Shown: in pieces, positions 9,965 through 22,130 of the stretch
Position numbering within the stretch: position 1 is the first letter of the stretch
Layout: the number at the start of each line of letters is the position of its first letter
Origin: Neopestalotiopsis rosae
Taxonomy: Eukaryota > Ascomycota > Sordariomycetes > Amphisphaeriales > Sporocadaceae
Direction of reading: 5' to 3'
Assembly (NCBI GenBank): GCA_023078685.1
Contig: JALGAS010000004.1
Location: forward strand, 682,001 to 746,000
DNA length: 64,000 nt
Program-made: the position numbers and the translations under genes
The notes under the pieces: generated by a model
What the model was told of the DNA's origin: nothing
The model's database searches: none
Seen by the model: the letters and a program-made list of their open reading frames with translations, nothing else

Positions 9965-12134
9965 TTATACATCATGTTCATGTGTTCTTATCAAACTTTG
10001 TCCCCGATTGGTTGGCATGTCCATCTTGGTCGGACCATCAACTTCTTGAGTTACACCATCTTGACTATCGGAGACTCCATCCAAGGGCCGGTCCCAGACC
10101 AAGTGATGTTGATACATGATTTCCTTGGCAGTCTCGGGGCCTTTGACAAACGCATCCACGTAGGCGTCTGGGAATATCCAGTGCAACAGGGCAAAGCAAA
10201 GCGCACTCGAGAGGAAGCCATATAGATAGTTGAGGTAGTACAGCTCGATTGCTCCGTCGGGGACGCTGATTGATGTGTTGATGGAGGCAATAAAGCCGGG
10301 TAGGCACGGGGCTACGCCGACAACCCACTGTCGGTTTTAGCTATTAGCAAAAGTTCAGATATTCAAGACGCAGCTTTGGAGGATATAGACTCACCGCCAC
10401 GGGTGCACGCCAGTTGATGCCTGCAGTAAACCAGTAGATCCCGTCAGAGTCTCCACGATAGATATCATCTGTGCGGAGCTTCTTCTTGTAGACAATCAAG
10501 TAGCTAGCCGCCATCATGCCCGTCATTGGCGCCAAGAAGACGCCATAGCCGGAAAGGACAGAGAGGAACGTGGTTGCGGTATTGACAAGCCGCCATGGGT
10601 TGACGACGGGGCTCAGAATAGCAGTGATGTATGCACCTCTGCGAATGTTGATGTACTTGGGGAAGAGTGCAGACAGATCAATGCCGCCGGCCAGCGCGTT
10701 GCCGGTAATGTTGCTGGCCATCTGCGCGATGGTCAGGGCGAGACCGGAAAAGAAGACGGCGGCGCGGGTTCCCGCGCTGGGGTCCTTTGCCAGCAAGCTG
10801 GCCAACAAGGTAGGCGGGTTCCAAACGGCCTCGCCACCGAGACGGTTTTGCGTGGCCGCCGTGACCAAGATGCCCAAGACCGCGGCGAAAATACTGTAGA
10901 CCGGGAAAGAAAAGGCCTGGCCCCAAATGGCGTGCGCTGGCCGATGTGCAAAACGAGCAAAATCGTTTTGATTGAGAATACCAGCTGCGATTGACCCAAT
11001 GGTCGTCATGGCGCCCCAAATCATGAGCCATGCCACGCTGTAAGGTCCTTGGGTTTGAGGAAGCTCTGTACCCGATTTAATGGTGGAACCAAAACCTTCT
11101 GGCCCCATGGTAGCCAGCGACCAAATGAGCAATATGACGAAGAAGACCATGGTAATAATGCTAGAAATGTGGAACCATTTTTGAATGCGGTGCGGACGGA
11201 TCCATAGGAATGGGAGGATAACGACGGAGAAGATGACATAAGACACGAACTGCGCCGAGGTCATGCCTGTTTCTGCCGGAATGGTGTTTGGAATATGATT
11301 TTCGAGGTTTGGGTCCCAGGAGAGCAGCATACAGTAGATGCATTCGCCGCCAATCCAAGCCTGAAATGCGTACCTAGTGAGACGTAGTCAGCTATTGAAC
11401 ATGATTTGAATCTGGTGGTAGTCGAGTTTCATTGGATTGAATGTACGGACCAGACTAGATACCGTCATTAGCATGGCCTTTAGACAAAACATTGTATGCA
11501 GGACTCACTAAAGGAGAGAAATACTCTGTTCCATATCACAAACTGTGATCCCCACACGCCCCAGACTGTTCTGCTGTACACGGAAAATCCAACTAGTTCC
11601 CCTTCATTAGCGGCACTTTGGAGGCCATTACTGCACTATGCACTACGGTGAACTCACTGTTATAGTGGGCGCCAGCCAATGAGCTGACCAGGAGTGCGGC
11701 TGTCGCAATGATATTTCCTACGACAATTGCTTTTGTAGATGTATGAGTATGAGTCTTCAAACTTGATCCAGATGTTGTGCTCACAAATTGTAGCTTGCCA
11801 CCAAGTAAGACCCAGTGGGATTAGGGCGCTGCCGGTGAGGTAGGTTGCAATACTGCAATTGATCAAGAGCCCTAGCCCGGAAGTCTAGTCAGCTCAAACC
11901 CCTCGAGGAAGCAGATTGTAAATCATAAGAGAGGGGTTGAAATGCGCACAAAAGTTGTTGAAGGCCAGAAAGTTCCACGTGCGGTGTTCCAAGTCAAGGG
12001 GCCGAATGTCATCGTTCTACAGGGCGTAGATGTCAGTAGACTCGCCCTCTATCCACTGGCCGACTCGGCAGTAAAGGACGTACAATCCACCTGGACCCAT
12101 GATCCAGCTTTACTCGACTCCAAAATGCTGACAT
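9965..12134 (-). CDS. NCS1-family nucleobase/hydantoin permease
   Basis: Eight exons on the minus strand: 12134..12084, 12016..11950, 11871..11785, 11729..11658, 11592..11509, 11454..11451, 11373..10395 and 10327..9965. Phases close to give 568 residues. It is a 12-helix plasma-membrane symporter of the NCS1 (Fur/Dal4/Fui) type. Diagnostic parts are LDLEHRTW before helix 1, YLTGSALIPLGLTWWQ in helices 1-2, RTVWGVWGSQFVIWNR, then IWYAFQAWIGG in helix 3, and VSYVIF and WRLVNTATTFLSVLSGYG further on. The codons for I-W-Y are assembled from a 4-nt exon flanked by two introns. It is divergent from the hydantoinase gene across 427 bp and next to a Zn2Cys6 regulator. Its substrate is probably the cyclic amide or ureide degraded by that enzyme (allantoin, hydantoin or a pyrimidine); the sequence alone cannot choose between them. 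Confidence 0.88.
11451..11454 (-). other. 4-nt microexon of the NCS1 permease
   Basis: The four bases TCTG lie between an intron of 54 nt (11508..11455, GTGAGT..ATCTAG with a GCTAATG branch site) and one of 77 nt (11450..11374, GTCCGT..CACTAG with GCTGACT). Only inclusion of these bases keeps the frame and restores the conserved IWY motif of NCS1 helix 3. The donor GTCCGT is weak. Confidence 0.7.
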
Positions 12135-12561
12135 AATGCTGGTCGCGAACCTTGCATAAGACAGAAGTTAAATTGTATTGATGAAATTCATCGAGTGTGT
12201 TCAATCAGATGAATGTCTTTGGTCGTCGGGTGCGACGAAGTCGGAGTATTTCAGATCGCTACAGCGGGTGTTGGGAGACATTCAATTGGTTGTGTTATCT
12301 CGGGTGCTATCAGTACAGCAGGGGTCCAGGTGGGGGCGAGATTGTCGGCCAACTTTATCTGGCGTCGGCCTATTTCCTATCCACTGAGAGGGACCTTGTA
12401 TGCAGTCCATCGGTCAACTATATGATTGGCTATACGTTTCAGGCGCTTTCCGACTTCGTGATGTTTAGGACGTGACCAGATATAAGACAAAGCGTGCTTC
12501 ATCGAAATCACTTCTTTGACAGTATCGAGCCGGACATTGCTTCAAATCTTAATCAACAACC
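12135..12561. promoter_or_regulatory. Divergent promoter of permease and hydantoinase, with GATA-type sites
   Basis: This 427-bp gap separates the two start codons. It holds three HGATAR words on the minus strand: AGATAA at 12300..12295 and 12360..12355, and TGATAG at 12312..12307. These match the binding consensus of AreA/Nit-2 nitrogen regulators. Several CGG triplets (for example around 12228-12243) could serve a Zn2Cys6 factor. A TATA-like gatataag lies at about 12478-12485, about 80 bp before the hydantoinase ATG. Confidence 0.5.
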
Positions 12562-15500
12562 ATGTCTCTTTACAGAATCGGCGTCGACGTTGGCGGTACT
12601 AACACCGATGCCGCCATCTTGGACGTCACCGCAGCTGATACCCCAGAGAGGGGTGTGCTGGCATCGCACAAGGCCGCCACCACGGAGGACATCACCAGTG
12701 GAATTGAGGCAGCCATCCGCGCAGTGCTATCGCAATCTCAAGTCGACCAAGGCCGCATACTCAGCGTCACCATTGGCACCACGCATTTCATTAATGCCTT
12801 GGTAGAAGCAGACGCCAGGCGGCTTGACAAGGTCGCCGTGGTCCGGCTTTGTGGTCCCTTTACTCGTCAGCTCCCTCCGTTTTCCGACTTTCCGGTCGGT
12901 CTGGGCCGAGTCTTGGACGGAGGCGCGTACTATCTCGACGGCGGCTTTGAAGTGGATGGTCGCGAGATTTTGCCGCTCAACCCAGAGCAAATCAGAGCCG
13001 CCGCGAGGGAAATTATCGAATCTGGTGTATTATCCGTGGCTTTGGTCGGCGTCTTCTCGCCGCTGGATCACGAAGGTGTCCAAGAGGAGACATGCCGAAA
13101 GATTATGCTGGAAGAAGCACCACAGTTGCGCATTGTGTGCTCGCGCGACATTGGTCCTACGGGGCTCCTCGAGAGAGAAAATGCCACCATTCTCAATGCT
13201 TCCATATTAAGGACAGGCTCTCGTGTCACTAACGGCTTCAAGCGTGCCATGGCACGTCTTAATCTTTCTTGCGCTCTTTACCTGTCGCAAAATGACGGCA
13301 CCCTCATCGATGCCGACTCGGCTGCCAAGTTCCCCATCAAGACATTTGCGAGCGGACCCACCAACAGCATGACTGGTGCTGCCTTTCTGGCTGGAATCAA
13401 TCAGCAGTCTCAAACCAGATCCAAGACTCCAGAGTCCGAAGCAAGCAGTGATTCTCAACCACAAATACTCGTTGTTGACATTGGCGGTACAACTACAGAT
13501 GTTTGTGCGTTGTTACCAAGTGGACTTCCACGCCAAGCTCCAGGTTTTGTCGAAGTGGGCGGGGTTCGCACTGCTTTCTCTATGCCAGAAGTCGTCTCAA
13601 TCGGCCTAGGCGGTGGTAGCAAAGTTTTCGTAGGAGAAAAAGATGTCTCTGTCGGTCCCGGATCCGTTGGACACCGGATACAAGAAGATGCAAAGATATT
13701 CGGAGGGTCAACCATCACTGCTACTGATATCATCGTGGCCATGGGCAAAGCTCAACTGGGCGACGCAAAGTTAGTTCAGGACATTTCGACTAGTACAGTT
13801 GATGGCGCCTATACGAGCATCAAAAGAGGCCTGGAGAGCGTGATTGAGAAGATGCGCGTGTCTTCAGCTCCCGTCCATATTCTACTCGTGGGCGGCGGTT
13901 CGCTGCTCGTCACGGGAGATCTCGATGGAGTAGAAAAGTGCATTCGCCCTATCCACCAAGGCGCTGCAAATGCTGTGGGCGCCGCCATTGCCAAGGTCTC
14001 GGGCGAGGTCGACACGATCGAGCTTGTTGGCGGCAAGGACGAGAAGGCCATTGTGGACAAGGTGCGACAACAGGCAATTGATGAAGCCATTGCCAAGGGG
14101 GCGAGAAGCGATGACGTAGAGGTAGTTGAGATCATCAAGACGCCGCTCCAGTATGTGACAAACGGAGCCATGCGAATTCAAGTCCGCGCGATTGGTTCGT
14201 TGGCCATTCCCGAGATACAGCCCTCAATTACACCTGCTGCGACTCTAGTCAATGGCGCAGATCGAGATGAGGAGGATGCAGTATCAAAGGTAAGTGTTCC
14301 GGATGCCCTGGAGCCCACCTGCAGACCATCTCTCAAGGTCGATCTTGCAACTTACCGGCCTGACGTCCACAACGGCGTTTGGTATGTATCCGAGGTCGAC
14401 TTGGAGATGATTTCGACCGGCTGCGGTATCCTTGGTACAGGCGGTGGCGGACCCACACACCATGAGTTTTTGAAGAGTCTCAGCACCTTGCGCTCGACTG
14501 GCGCGGGCAAAATGAGAGTCATCTCTCCAAAGTCGCTAAAAGATACGGATATCGTCAGTTTTGGCTCGTGGTACGGCAGTCCGAGCGTCATCAATGAGCG
14601 TATCGCTGGAGGAAATGAGATCATCAGTGGTATCAAGGCTGCCAACAAAATACTCGGCAACGAGAGGTTTGATGCACTGTTGTTGGACGAGATGTAAGTT
14701 CACGGTAAAGAGCTCTGATGATGAAGGAATGCTGATCATAATTCAAGCGGCGGCGGTAATGGCCTGAGCATTTTCCCTCCGGCGGTGCATTTTGATGTGC
14801 CCATCGTGGACGGAGACGCCATGGGAAGAGCTTATCCGACCATGTACCACGGTGAGATAATCATGCTGGTTGAGCTATGAATGAATTCGAATACTGACAC
14901 CCCATCGTAGCGACCTTCAGTGTCTATGGGCACAGCATGACTCCATGTGTACTTTCTGACGCTCGGGGCAACTTATCAGCGGTCATGGTGAATTTTTTCA
15001 CACTCCGTTTCTTCTATCAACCAAGTTCTGACATGATTAGCACGCGGACACACCCACACGACTTGAAAGCATACTTCGCACCTCGGCAGTCGAGCTCGGT
15101 CTCGGCTGCGCCGTATGTGCCAACCCACTTCCTGGATCCGTCATCAAGGAATATGTGGTGCCGAATACGCTTTCCCAAGCTTGGTTCCTCGGTAAAGCTG
15201 TACACCTTGCCAGGCGGCAGAAATTGGATCATATAGATGCTATCGTGAGTTGGAAGTCCACAATTAGTCCAAAGTTCTTGACTAACAATTGATCTAGTTT
15301 GCTGAAACCCCAGGAAAACTACTTTACCGTGGAAAGATCATTGACGTACAGCGGTATATTGGAGGTGGCTACACCATGGGTGTCGTCGTCATCGCCCCCA
15401 CAGAGGAGGGTGACACACAGGACAATAAGGAAGAACGGATGTCGCCGGACCAACACATGAGAATTCCCTTTCAGAATGAGTACCTGTATGCAGCACTCTC

Positions 15501-15774
15501 GCAGGACGGGTCCGAGACTGGTCAGAAGGTTGTCTGCACCGTGCCGGATCTCATCTCGATTCTTGGTCAAGACGGTGAGGCTATTGGCTCCCAGGATCTG
15601 CGCTACGGATTACGAGTCGATGTCATCGCACTCCCTGCTCATCCGCTTTGGAAGAGCGAGGCTGGCTTGAAGGTGGGCGGCCCCCAAGGTTTCGGACTCG
15701 ATATGCCATTCGTGGGTGTCAACAAGAGCTTTTCCGAGGTGAGAAGTGTCATAGACGTGTTTAATGTCAGTTAA
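12562..15774 (+). CDS. Hydantoinase/oxoprolinase-DUF917 fusion protein
   Basis: Five exons, 12562..14693, 14748..14851, 14911..14987, 15041..15244 and 15298..15774, give 997 residues. The N-terminal part begins with the ASKHA-type phosphate loop IGVDVGGTNTDAAI of the hydantoinase/oxoprolinase N-terminal domain (about residues 4-190). The hydantoinase A domain follows (PTGLLERENATILNAS, VVDIGGTTTDVCALL, VSIGLGGGS, LLVGGGS; about 200-510). From about residue 610 a DUF917 domain runs to the end (STGCGILGTGGGGP, DEIGGGNGLS, DGDAMGRAYP, YIGGGYTMG). Such proteins are expected to hydrolyse cyclic amides such as 5-oxoproline or hydantoins with ATP; DUF917 partners are often encoded beside or fused to this family. 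The enzyme is probably cytosolic. The divergent permease suggests uptake of the substrate. Close relatives act on different substrates, so the exact reaction is open. Confidence 0.9.
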
Positions 15775-16260
15775 GCATCAGAGTATCAATTGAGTAGCCA
15801 AACATTTATTTGTGTCAATTCGTACTTACACATAGACTCTCCATGGTTGAACAGGCCCTAAGATGCGGTATACTAGGTACATAGTATTACTTGGCAACAA
15901 ATTGTGGAGAATTATACCTACCATGATTGTTACACACGTTTATTCAATGGCGGCAACTCAAGTATCTGATTTGATCGAACCCCGTACCATCTAGCCTCGC
16001 AAACTCCTTCTGTTTCGCAGTTATTGCATTAGACTACCCCTTTCCTTCAAAAATACCAGTTTTAAAATTTGGGAACCAGGGGACAAACGATACCTGCATG
16101 GACGAGTAGCGCCGCACATTGGGGGCCAAAAGCGAGGGCTGAGATCCAGGGTCCTGCATCCACTGGAAAAGCTTATGTTAAATACGCGCGCCCCACCCCT
16201 CGCGTGTCGGATCCAAGACTTTCACTCGAGGACTGAACGTATACTCTGGAGCAGGACGCC
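15775..16260. other. Intergenic, promoter of DUF6536 gene
   Basis: No frame with support was seen. The stretch holds the 3' flank of the hydantoinase gene and the upstream region of the membrane protein. There are no repeats. Confidence 0.4.
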
Positions 16261-18789
16261 ATGGCGGCTCAAAAGTGGTCCTTATTGCCAAGGGCAAGCT
16301 GGCGACGAAGTGCATTGCTCCTTGTGGCGCTCACAAGCACGCTCACCGTACTGTTGCTTGCTCTCATGATTCCGTCAATCATTCATCGTCAGGGCCCTAC
16401 AACGCGCCTATTCTCTGGCAGCTGCACACAGGCATCGCGCCTCAGTCTAGGTCTACACGTGGCAATCAACATTGTTGCTACCGGTGTTTTGGCCTCATCC
16501 AACTTTTTCATGCAAGTTCTCGCTGCTCCCACTCGCCAAGAAGTCGATAGAGCCCATGCTCGACGCAGCTGGCTTGAAATTGGAGTCCAGTCAGTACGCA
16601 ATTTGCGCTCCGTACCACTCCTGCACAGAATTCTCTGGGTGCTGCTAAGCGTCACGGCCATTCCACTGCACCTCATCTTCAACAGTATTGTCATTGAGAC
16701 CAAGGCCTCCACCAACGCCCTTGCCCTGCTTGCTTCGGAGAGCTTCATCTACGGCGCTAATCACAATGGTTCCTTGCCCATCCTCTCCTCGTTTCCCGCA
16801 TATCCTAAAATTGATCGCCGTTCATGGGGAGGGCATGGTGGAGGAGACAGTACCCCGGAGACTCCAACGGTTTCGCCTCTACCGCCCGATGAGATCGCGA
16901 ACACCATACGCGACATTTCCAATTCACTCCAATCGACCCCGGAAAACTGGGACAACTTGACAATTCAAGAATGTGTCAATCTCTATAGCAAGGATCAACA
17001 GCCACCTGTTCTGACGGAACACCGACATGTGGTGATGGTTATCAGCAACATGAACGAAACCGCCGAAGAGACTCAAGGTTGGACAGCGGCAGAGGTCTAT
17101 TTTAATGCTACTGCCGACGCAGCCACTTTGAACGCCATGAGTCCCCTATGGCTAGTCGCGGAGTTTGGCAAGACCGACGTAGTATACGCCTCACAGCTAG
17201 CAAGTGACGGGCCGCTCGGACAACAGTTGAGCAGCTTCTCCAATCTGAATTACAACGACGTTGATTTTCGAAACGGTATGATCGATGTGGAGTCCGCACC
17301 AACGTATGGAGGTGGTGATGCAATTTTAACGTCACTGATCCAGGATCGCTATTTAACCATGCGCATCCATTACTGCCGCTCCGAGTCCGTTACCATACCC
17401 TGCAACGTTGATGTCAACAATGAGTTGTTTGGGATTATTTGCCTCTTTTGTTTCATCAAAGTCGCCCTCTGCCTTGCCGCTTTGAGGCTTCTGCGGCGCC
17501 GGTCGCCGCTGATCACCCCTGGCGATGCCATCGAATCGTTCATCATGCAGCCGGACTCAACTACTAAAGGCATGGCCTCGGCGAGCTGGCATGTATTTAA
17601 GAAGCGCAAGGTAGAAAGTCTTGGATCTAGCCCACAGATGCTTGTAACACCATGGAAGAGGCCCTCCAGATCCGCACGTCATGCGATTCCGGCCACCATT
17701 TGGATTTGGTCCTACCTCCTAATTGGCATTTGTCTCACAGTCGCTGGTGTATTCTACCATCAAGCCGCCGAGAACTATTCTTTGTAAGTGAATGCAAGAC
17801 CGTAATTTCCAACTGCTAAACTCACAAAATTGCCAGGTCGAGTTCTCAATTTGGCGATTCCTCGGGCAACCCTCCTGTTCTCCTAAACGGCGAAAGTTCA
17901 CTGAAAGAGGGGAACAGCGCATCAACATTAGTACTGATTGCCAACACGCCGCAACTTATCCTGTCCATCTGCTATCTGGTTTACAATGGTCTTTTCACTC
18001 GGCTGTGTAGCGAACACGAGTGGGCGTCCTACAGCACAAAGTTCGCAGCACTCCGTGTCTCCGACAAGAAGGGCCAACAGCGCTCAACGTACCGGCTCCA
18101 GCTGCCGTATCGCTGGGCGATACCGCTGCTGATCACAAGTACCGTGCTTCATTGGTTGTTTTCCAATTGCATTTACGTTGTCCTGTTCGAAGGTGAGATC
18201 TTTCTAGCTTCCGGAGCCAGAGACATTCTAACATGACAGCTTAGGCTACAGTGCCTATTGGCCTTACCCAAGCACTATCTACAGCGGCATGCTCTACTCG
18301 GAGATCGCCATCCTTATCTCGCTCGTCATTTGCTGTGCCCTGGCCGTTGTGCCCCTTGTAGTCTCTCTTGTCATCGAACTCCCTGGCCAGATGGTCGTAA
18401 TGGGCAGCTGCTCAGCCGTCATAGCTGCGGCATGCCACTGTATCAACACTGCCCCAAGTAGTGATGGTGTCAGTGATGGCAGTCACCCCAACTTTAGTGT
18501 ACTTGACACCAAGAATCCACCTCTGCAAAAACTCTATCAAGATGGCGATAACGTTCACTTGGACACGAGGGCGAATGATCATGAAGACGCCACAGAAATG
18601 ACTACCCTGTATCATAATGCGGGCCCGCAAGCAAGTCTCTTCAACATGGCACTTGGAAAATTGAAATGGGGCGTGGTATCACACCCCTGGCAAACTGAAA
18701 ATGGAGGCGAGTTCATACCGGAACATCTTGCATTTGGAAGCGAAGGTCGGGAAGTCACAGAGCCAGTTGATGGCAAACTGTATAATTGA
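16261..18789 (+). CDS. DUF6536-type multi-pass membrane protein
   Basis: Three exons, 16261..17783, 17837..18192 and 18245..18789, give 807 residues. The N-terminus has a helix (LLLVALTSTLTVLLLALMI) and then the family signature: a Cys-containing segment, LGLHVAINIVATGVLASSNFFMQ, LAAPTRQEVDRAHARRSWLEIG, VRNLRSV and the helix ILWVLLSVTAIPLHLIFNS. This is typical of the fungal DUF6536 family, whose role is unknown. Later helices are at FGIICLFCFIKVALCLAALR, IPATIWIWSYLLIGICL, TPQLILSICYLVYNGLF and ISLVICCALAVVPLVVSLV. The tail is hydrophilic. It is likely a plasma- or endomembrane protein. The last exon contains LFNMALGKLKWGVV, also common in these proteins. Confidence 0.85.
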
Positions 18790-19321
18790 ATGTCAATGCG
18801 CGAGGCAGCGACCAAGGAGAGTGGTGAAGATATCAGTCTGTACCAGATCATCTTCAAAGCCTGTAGCCGATTTTTGTGGGGAGAAAAGAAAGGGGGGGAC
18901 TTGCAGTCTCCGGTCATATCGCACTAAGCACAGGCACATTCGAGGCATACTGGAGACCAACCGGCAGCCGGACTGCCTCTGACTTAGGTCTTCCTGGCTG
19001 AACATTGTAAGTCAGAAGCACATGTAGCTAGAAATTCATGGAAGCTACTCTATTGACGTCGATATTCGCACGTAAATAGACAAAAAGGTCATCGTTGCTC
19101 GTGTCTTCAACTTTAACACACATGAACATTCCAAGTATCAATATATTAACAAGGCCTGCATGCGCTAAGCTTATTATCCCTCGTCGAAACCTGACAGTCG
19201 CGTCAGCCACAGCTCATCTTGTATAATGAATGGTAACAGTCTACTGAAATATGTTTTACAACTCACGCGATAATATTGAGATGGCCGACGAATTGTGAAT
19301 TACGACAGACATCTCTAAATT
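18790..19321. other. Convergent intergenic region
   Basis: No coding frame with support; 3' flanks of the DUF6536 and HET genes. Confidence 0.4.
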
Positions 19322-21453
19322 TTAATGTAGTATATACGTTTGCGATTCCATTTTGCCCCTTTCCCAAAGGTCGACAGCCTCGCCATACATAAAGCCATCG
19401 ACATAAGCGTCGCCGTGGAATTTATATTCACCGTTGCGTCCATCGGGTCGCAAAATTACTGGTGTGTTGCACTATTTCATCATGGGTCAGTGACTGATTA
19501 TTTTCCTTTTGAACATGATAATTCTCTTTTGGGAGACGCAAGGCCTTCTCGACTGTACCAGCAAAGGCATACGCTCCTTCCATATTAATTCTTGATTCTT
19601 AGATATTTAAAGAGATGGAGGTGACTGCCGATGGAACTTACACCTAACGGAATGCATACCACATCTTTTGGGTTGAGGCAGCCACGAGCAAGTCCTATAT
19701 CATTATTCTCGGTCACGAAGAAATGTTGGTCGCCAAGTCGATCCATGAACTCCTTTCTGAATATCGACTGGGCCTCCTGTTGATCCATTCCTATCGAAGG
19801 GTTGTAGTCAAGGTCTGAATGCAATGGAAATGCAGGAAGTTCACACCCAGCGATCATTCCTAAGACATGACAGCAAACGGATGTCCATACGTGACCAACA
19901 GTCTGGCCTAAAGTAACTGTTCGACAAAACGATTCGTTGTCTTTGGCTGGTAGCTCTTTGAAGAGGTGCCACCAGTCGATCAATGCTAGGATAGTCGAAT
20001 GCTGATACACTAATTCCGCCAAAGGGGTCCCAAGAGTTTGGACTGAACCTACATAGATGGCTTCCATCTTGAGTCTACTGCGCGGGTCGCCCAGTATCTG
20101 CACCTCGCCCACAACAGAGCCAGAGGCACAAAATTGGGATCCATCCCAGTTCGCGCAATGGCCCCACAATGGTGCGAAGGGTATTGACTGTGACCAATCT
20201 GGAACCCAACTAGGCAACTTCAGTAGATTTGGAGTCTGAGATAGGTGGTGAGCCAAACATAAGATATTCAAGGAGCCTGAAGTTCGAAGAGAGTACTCCA
20301 CAATATCGACGTAAAGCTTTTCCGGTGACGATTTATAATCCGGCGGAAATTCTTCCCGAATATGGTTTGGAAGGATCCCAAGTAGACCGTACAATTTATC
20401 CCGGGGATCTGAAGTCAAGTTTGTCCTAAAGCGGCTCAGATACACATCAAGCGAAGTTACAGATCCGATATCTAATGTCGCAGGACCATAGTCGATCAGT
20501 TGGAGCCAATAAAATCTTTTTTGTGTTCGCGTTACGTCCAGAAAGTGCCGCCGCAAATCATTCTCGAATGATTTCAGGATTTCGGAAACACGAACGAATT
20601 TATTCCAGTGCGTCCTGTTGTCGCCACAGTAGACCATTGCTTGTTTCGAATTGTTGACTTCCTGAACAACCCATAATCTGTTCCAGTAATCGCGCTCGAA
20701 TAGATCAACGAGGGCATGGAAGTGTAGTTCCCAGGACCGCGAATAGATTACTTGCTTCAACTCTTCCCTACTCACACCTTGCTCTGTGAATTTATTGATG
20801 AGTGATATAGCACGATTGCTATCGTCGGCCTCAGGGCCAAGCCAGATCGCCACAAGATGGGCCTGTTGATAAATGCGATACATTTTAAAAACCTGTGTCG
20901 AGCGTTCTTCGTTATCGTCCTGATTGATGCACACTGCGTCGGCCCAGACGAGGACATCATGATCTGGTTCTCGAACTGCTTTCAGAGCGCCGTACAGACT
21001 CTTAGTGACCTTGAAGATGCCGCGATTGAGCTCCATATTGACTTTATCGTATTTGTCCCCCCAGGCATAGGACAAAGCTATATATGGTTGTGGACGCCGA
21101 AGGGACATATCATCTAATTCGCATCGCACTCTCTCTCCCGGGTTGCCGGGAAGTAGGCGTAAAATGCGGACTCCGCCCTCCTTCAACGGTTCGTATTGGA
21201 ATTCTGGAAGTGCTCGCGGACGCCGTGGGTAGGGAGGAAGGGAAGACACCCTTCGCACTCCGGGCTGGTATGAAGTATCCCATCCTCGCCAAGATTCGAC
21301 CCGCTCCTCCGTGTAGTTCGCTCGCGATGGCTCTCGGTTGTCATCGCTTGCACTTGTTTCGCGCCGTCCGCTGGAGGCTGAGCTTCCTCTTCGCTGTATT
21401 CGCCGGCCCCGCCTGCTAGATCTTGGTTCATCTTGATGGCTGGGGAAGCTCAT
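19322..21453 (-). CDS. HET-domain (heterokaryon incompatibility) protein
   Basis: Two exons on the minus strand, 21453..19642 and 19471..19322, joined in phase 0 across a 170-nt intron, give 653 residues. The frame stays open up to 21627, but the first 58 residues of that longer form look like 5' leader, so I prefer the Met-Ser-Phe start. Residues 1-85 are Arg/Ser-rich and disordered. The HET core follows (PYIALSYAWGD at about 124, LVWADAVCINQDDNEERSTQV, AIWLGPEAD, YWNRLWVVQEV). The C-terminus keeps the usual end of the family (DVVCIPLG joined to a short GDAYVDGFMYGEAV segment in exon 2). HET proteins act in non-self recognition and can trigger cell death upon fusion of incompatible hyphae. 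No partner gene (for example a NACHT or HeLo protein) is in the window. Confidence 0.85.
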
Positions 21454-21627
21454 GATTGACGGATAGGGGTTGTCCACGCAACGATCATGGACAGCGGCGC
21501 GACGTTGAAAGGACAAAATTGCTAGAGCCTTGCGAAAGCTGAAAGATTGCAACGAGACAGAACCACATTGAGGGGGCGGGGTGCATGCAGCATGTAAGCG
21601 ATACGCCCAAATCTGGATTGAGTCCAA

Positions 21628-22130
21628 TCAGCTGGCTGCAGGGGTGATGGGAGGTATTGACCAGAAGCTTCCAATCCTCAATGCACGTATTCCCGGAATT
21701 AGTGATGAGAAGCTTGATGGAGTTGGAGAAGAAATAAGCCCGGATAGCTCGAGACATTATGCTTGGAGAAATCCTCAGCGCAATTAAAAGCTAAAAATTG
21801 AATGTTGGATCGTTGCTCACCTACATCATCGGCCTCTCACGTCTGCCCACTTCATATCGCAGACTGCGTGAAGAACATTTTGTTAGGAAGAACAAAAAAA
21901 GAAAAAGAAATAAAGAAAGAACATAAAGAAGAATAAAAAAACAGATAAAAAACCAAAAAACAAAAAAACCAGCCGTCGTCTTTTGTGAGTGGAGCAATAG
22001 CCGTCTTCACAACATGCAACACATCGACACGCACGAATTAAAGAGTGCTGCACAAGCATGACATGTTTGGTACCATAAAGTTTTGTCATACTTGCACGTG
22101 TAGGATTGAGAATACTATAGCCTACGGCGC
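21628..22130. other. Intergenic region with an A-rich tract
   Basis: The likely promoter of the HET gene (its 5' leader may reach 21453-21627). Positions 21893-21970 are an A-rich low-complexity tract interrupted by single G, C and T bases. No gene was seen. Confidence 0.45.
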
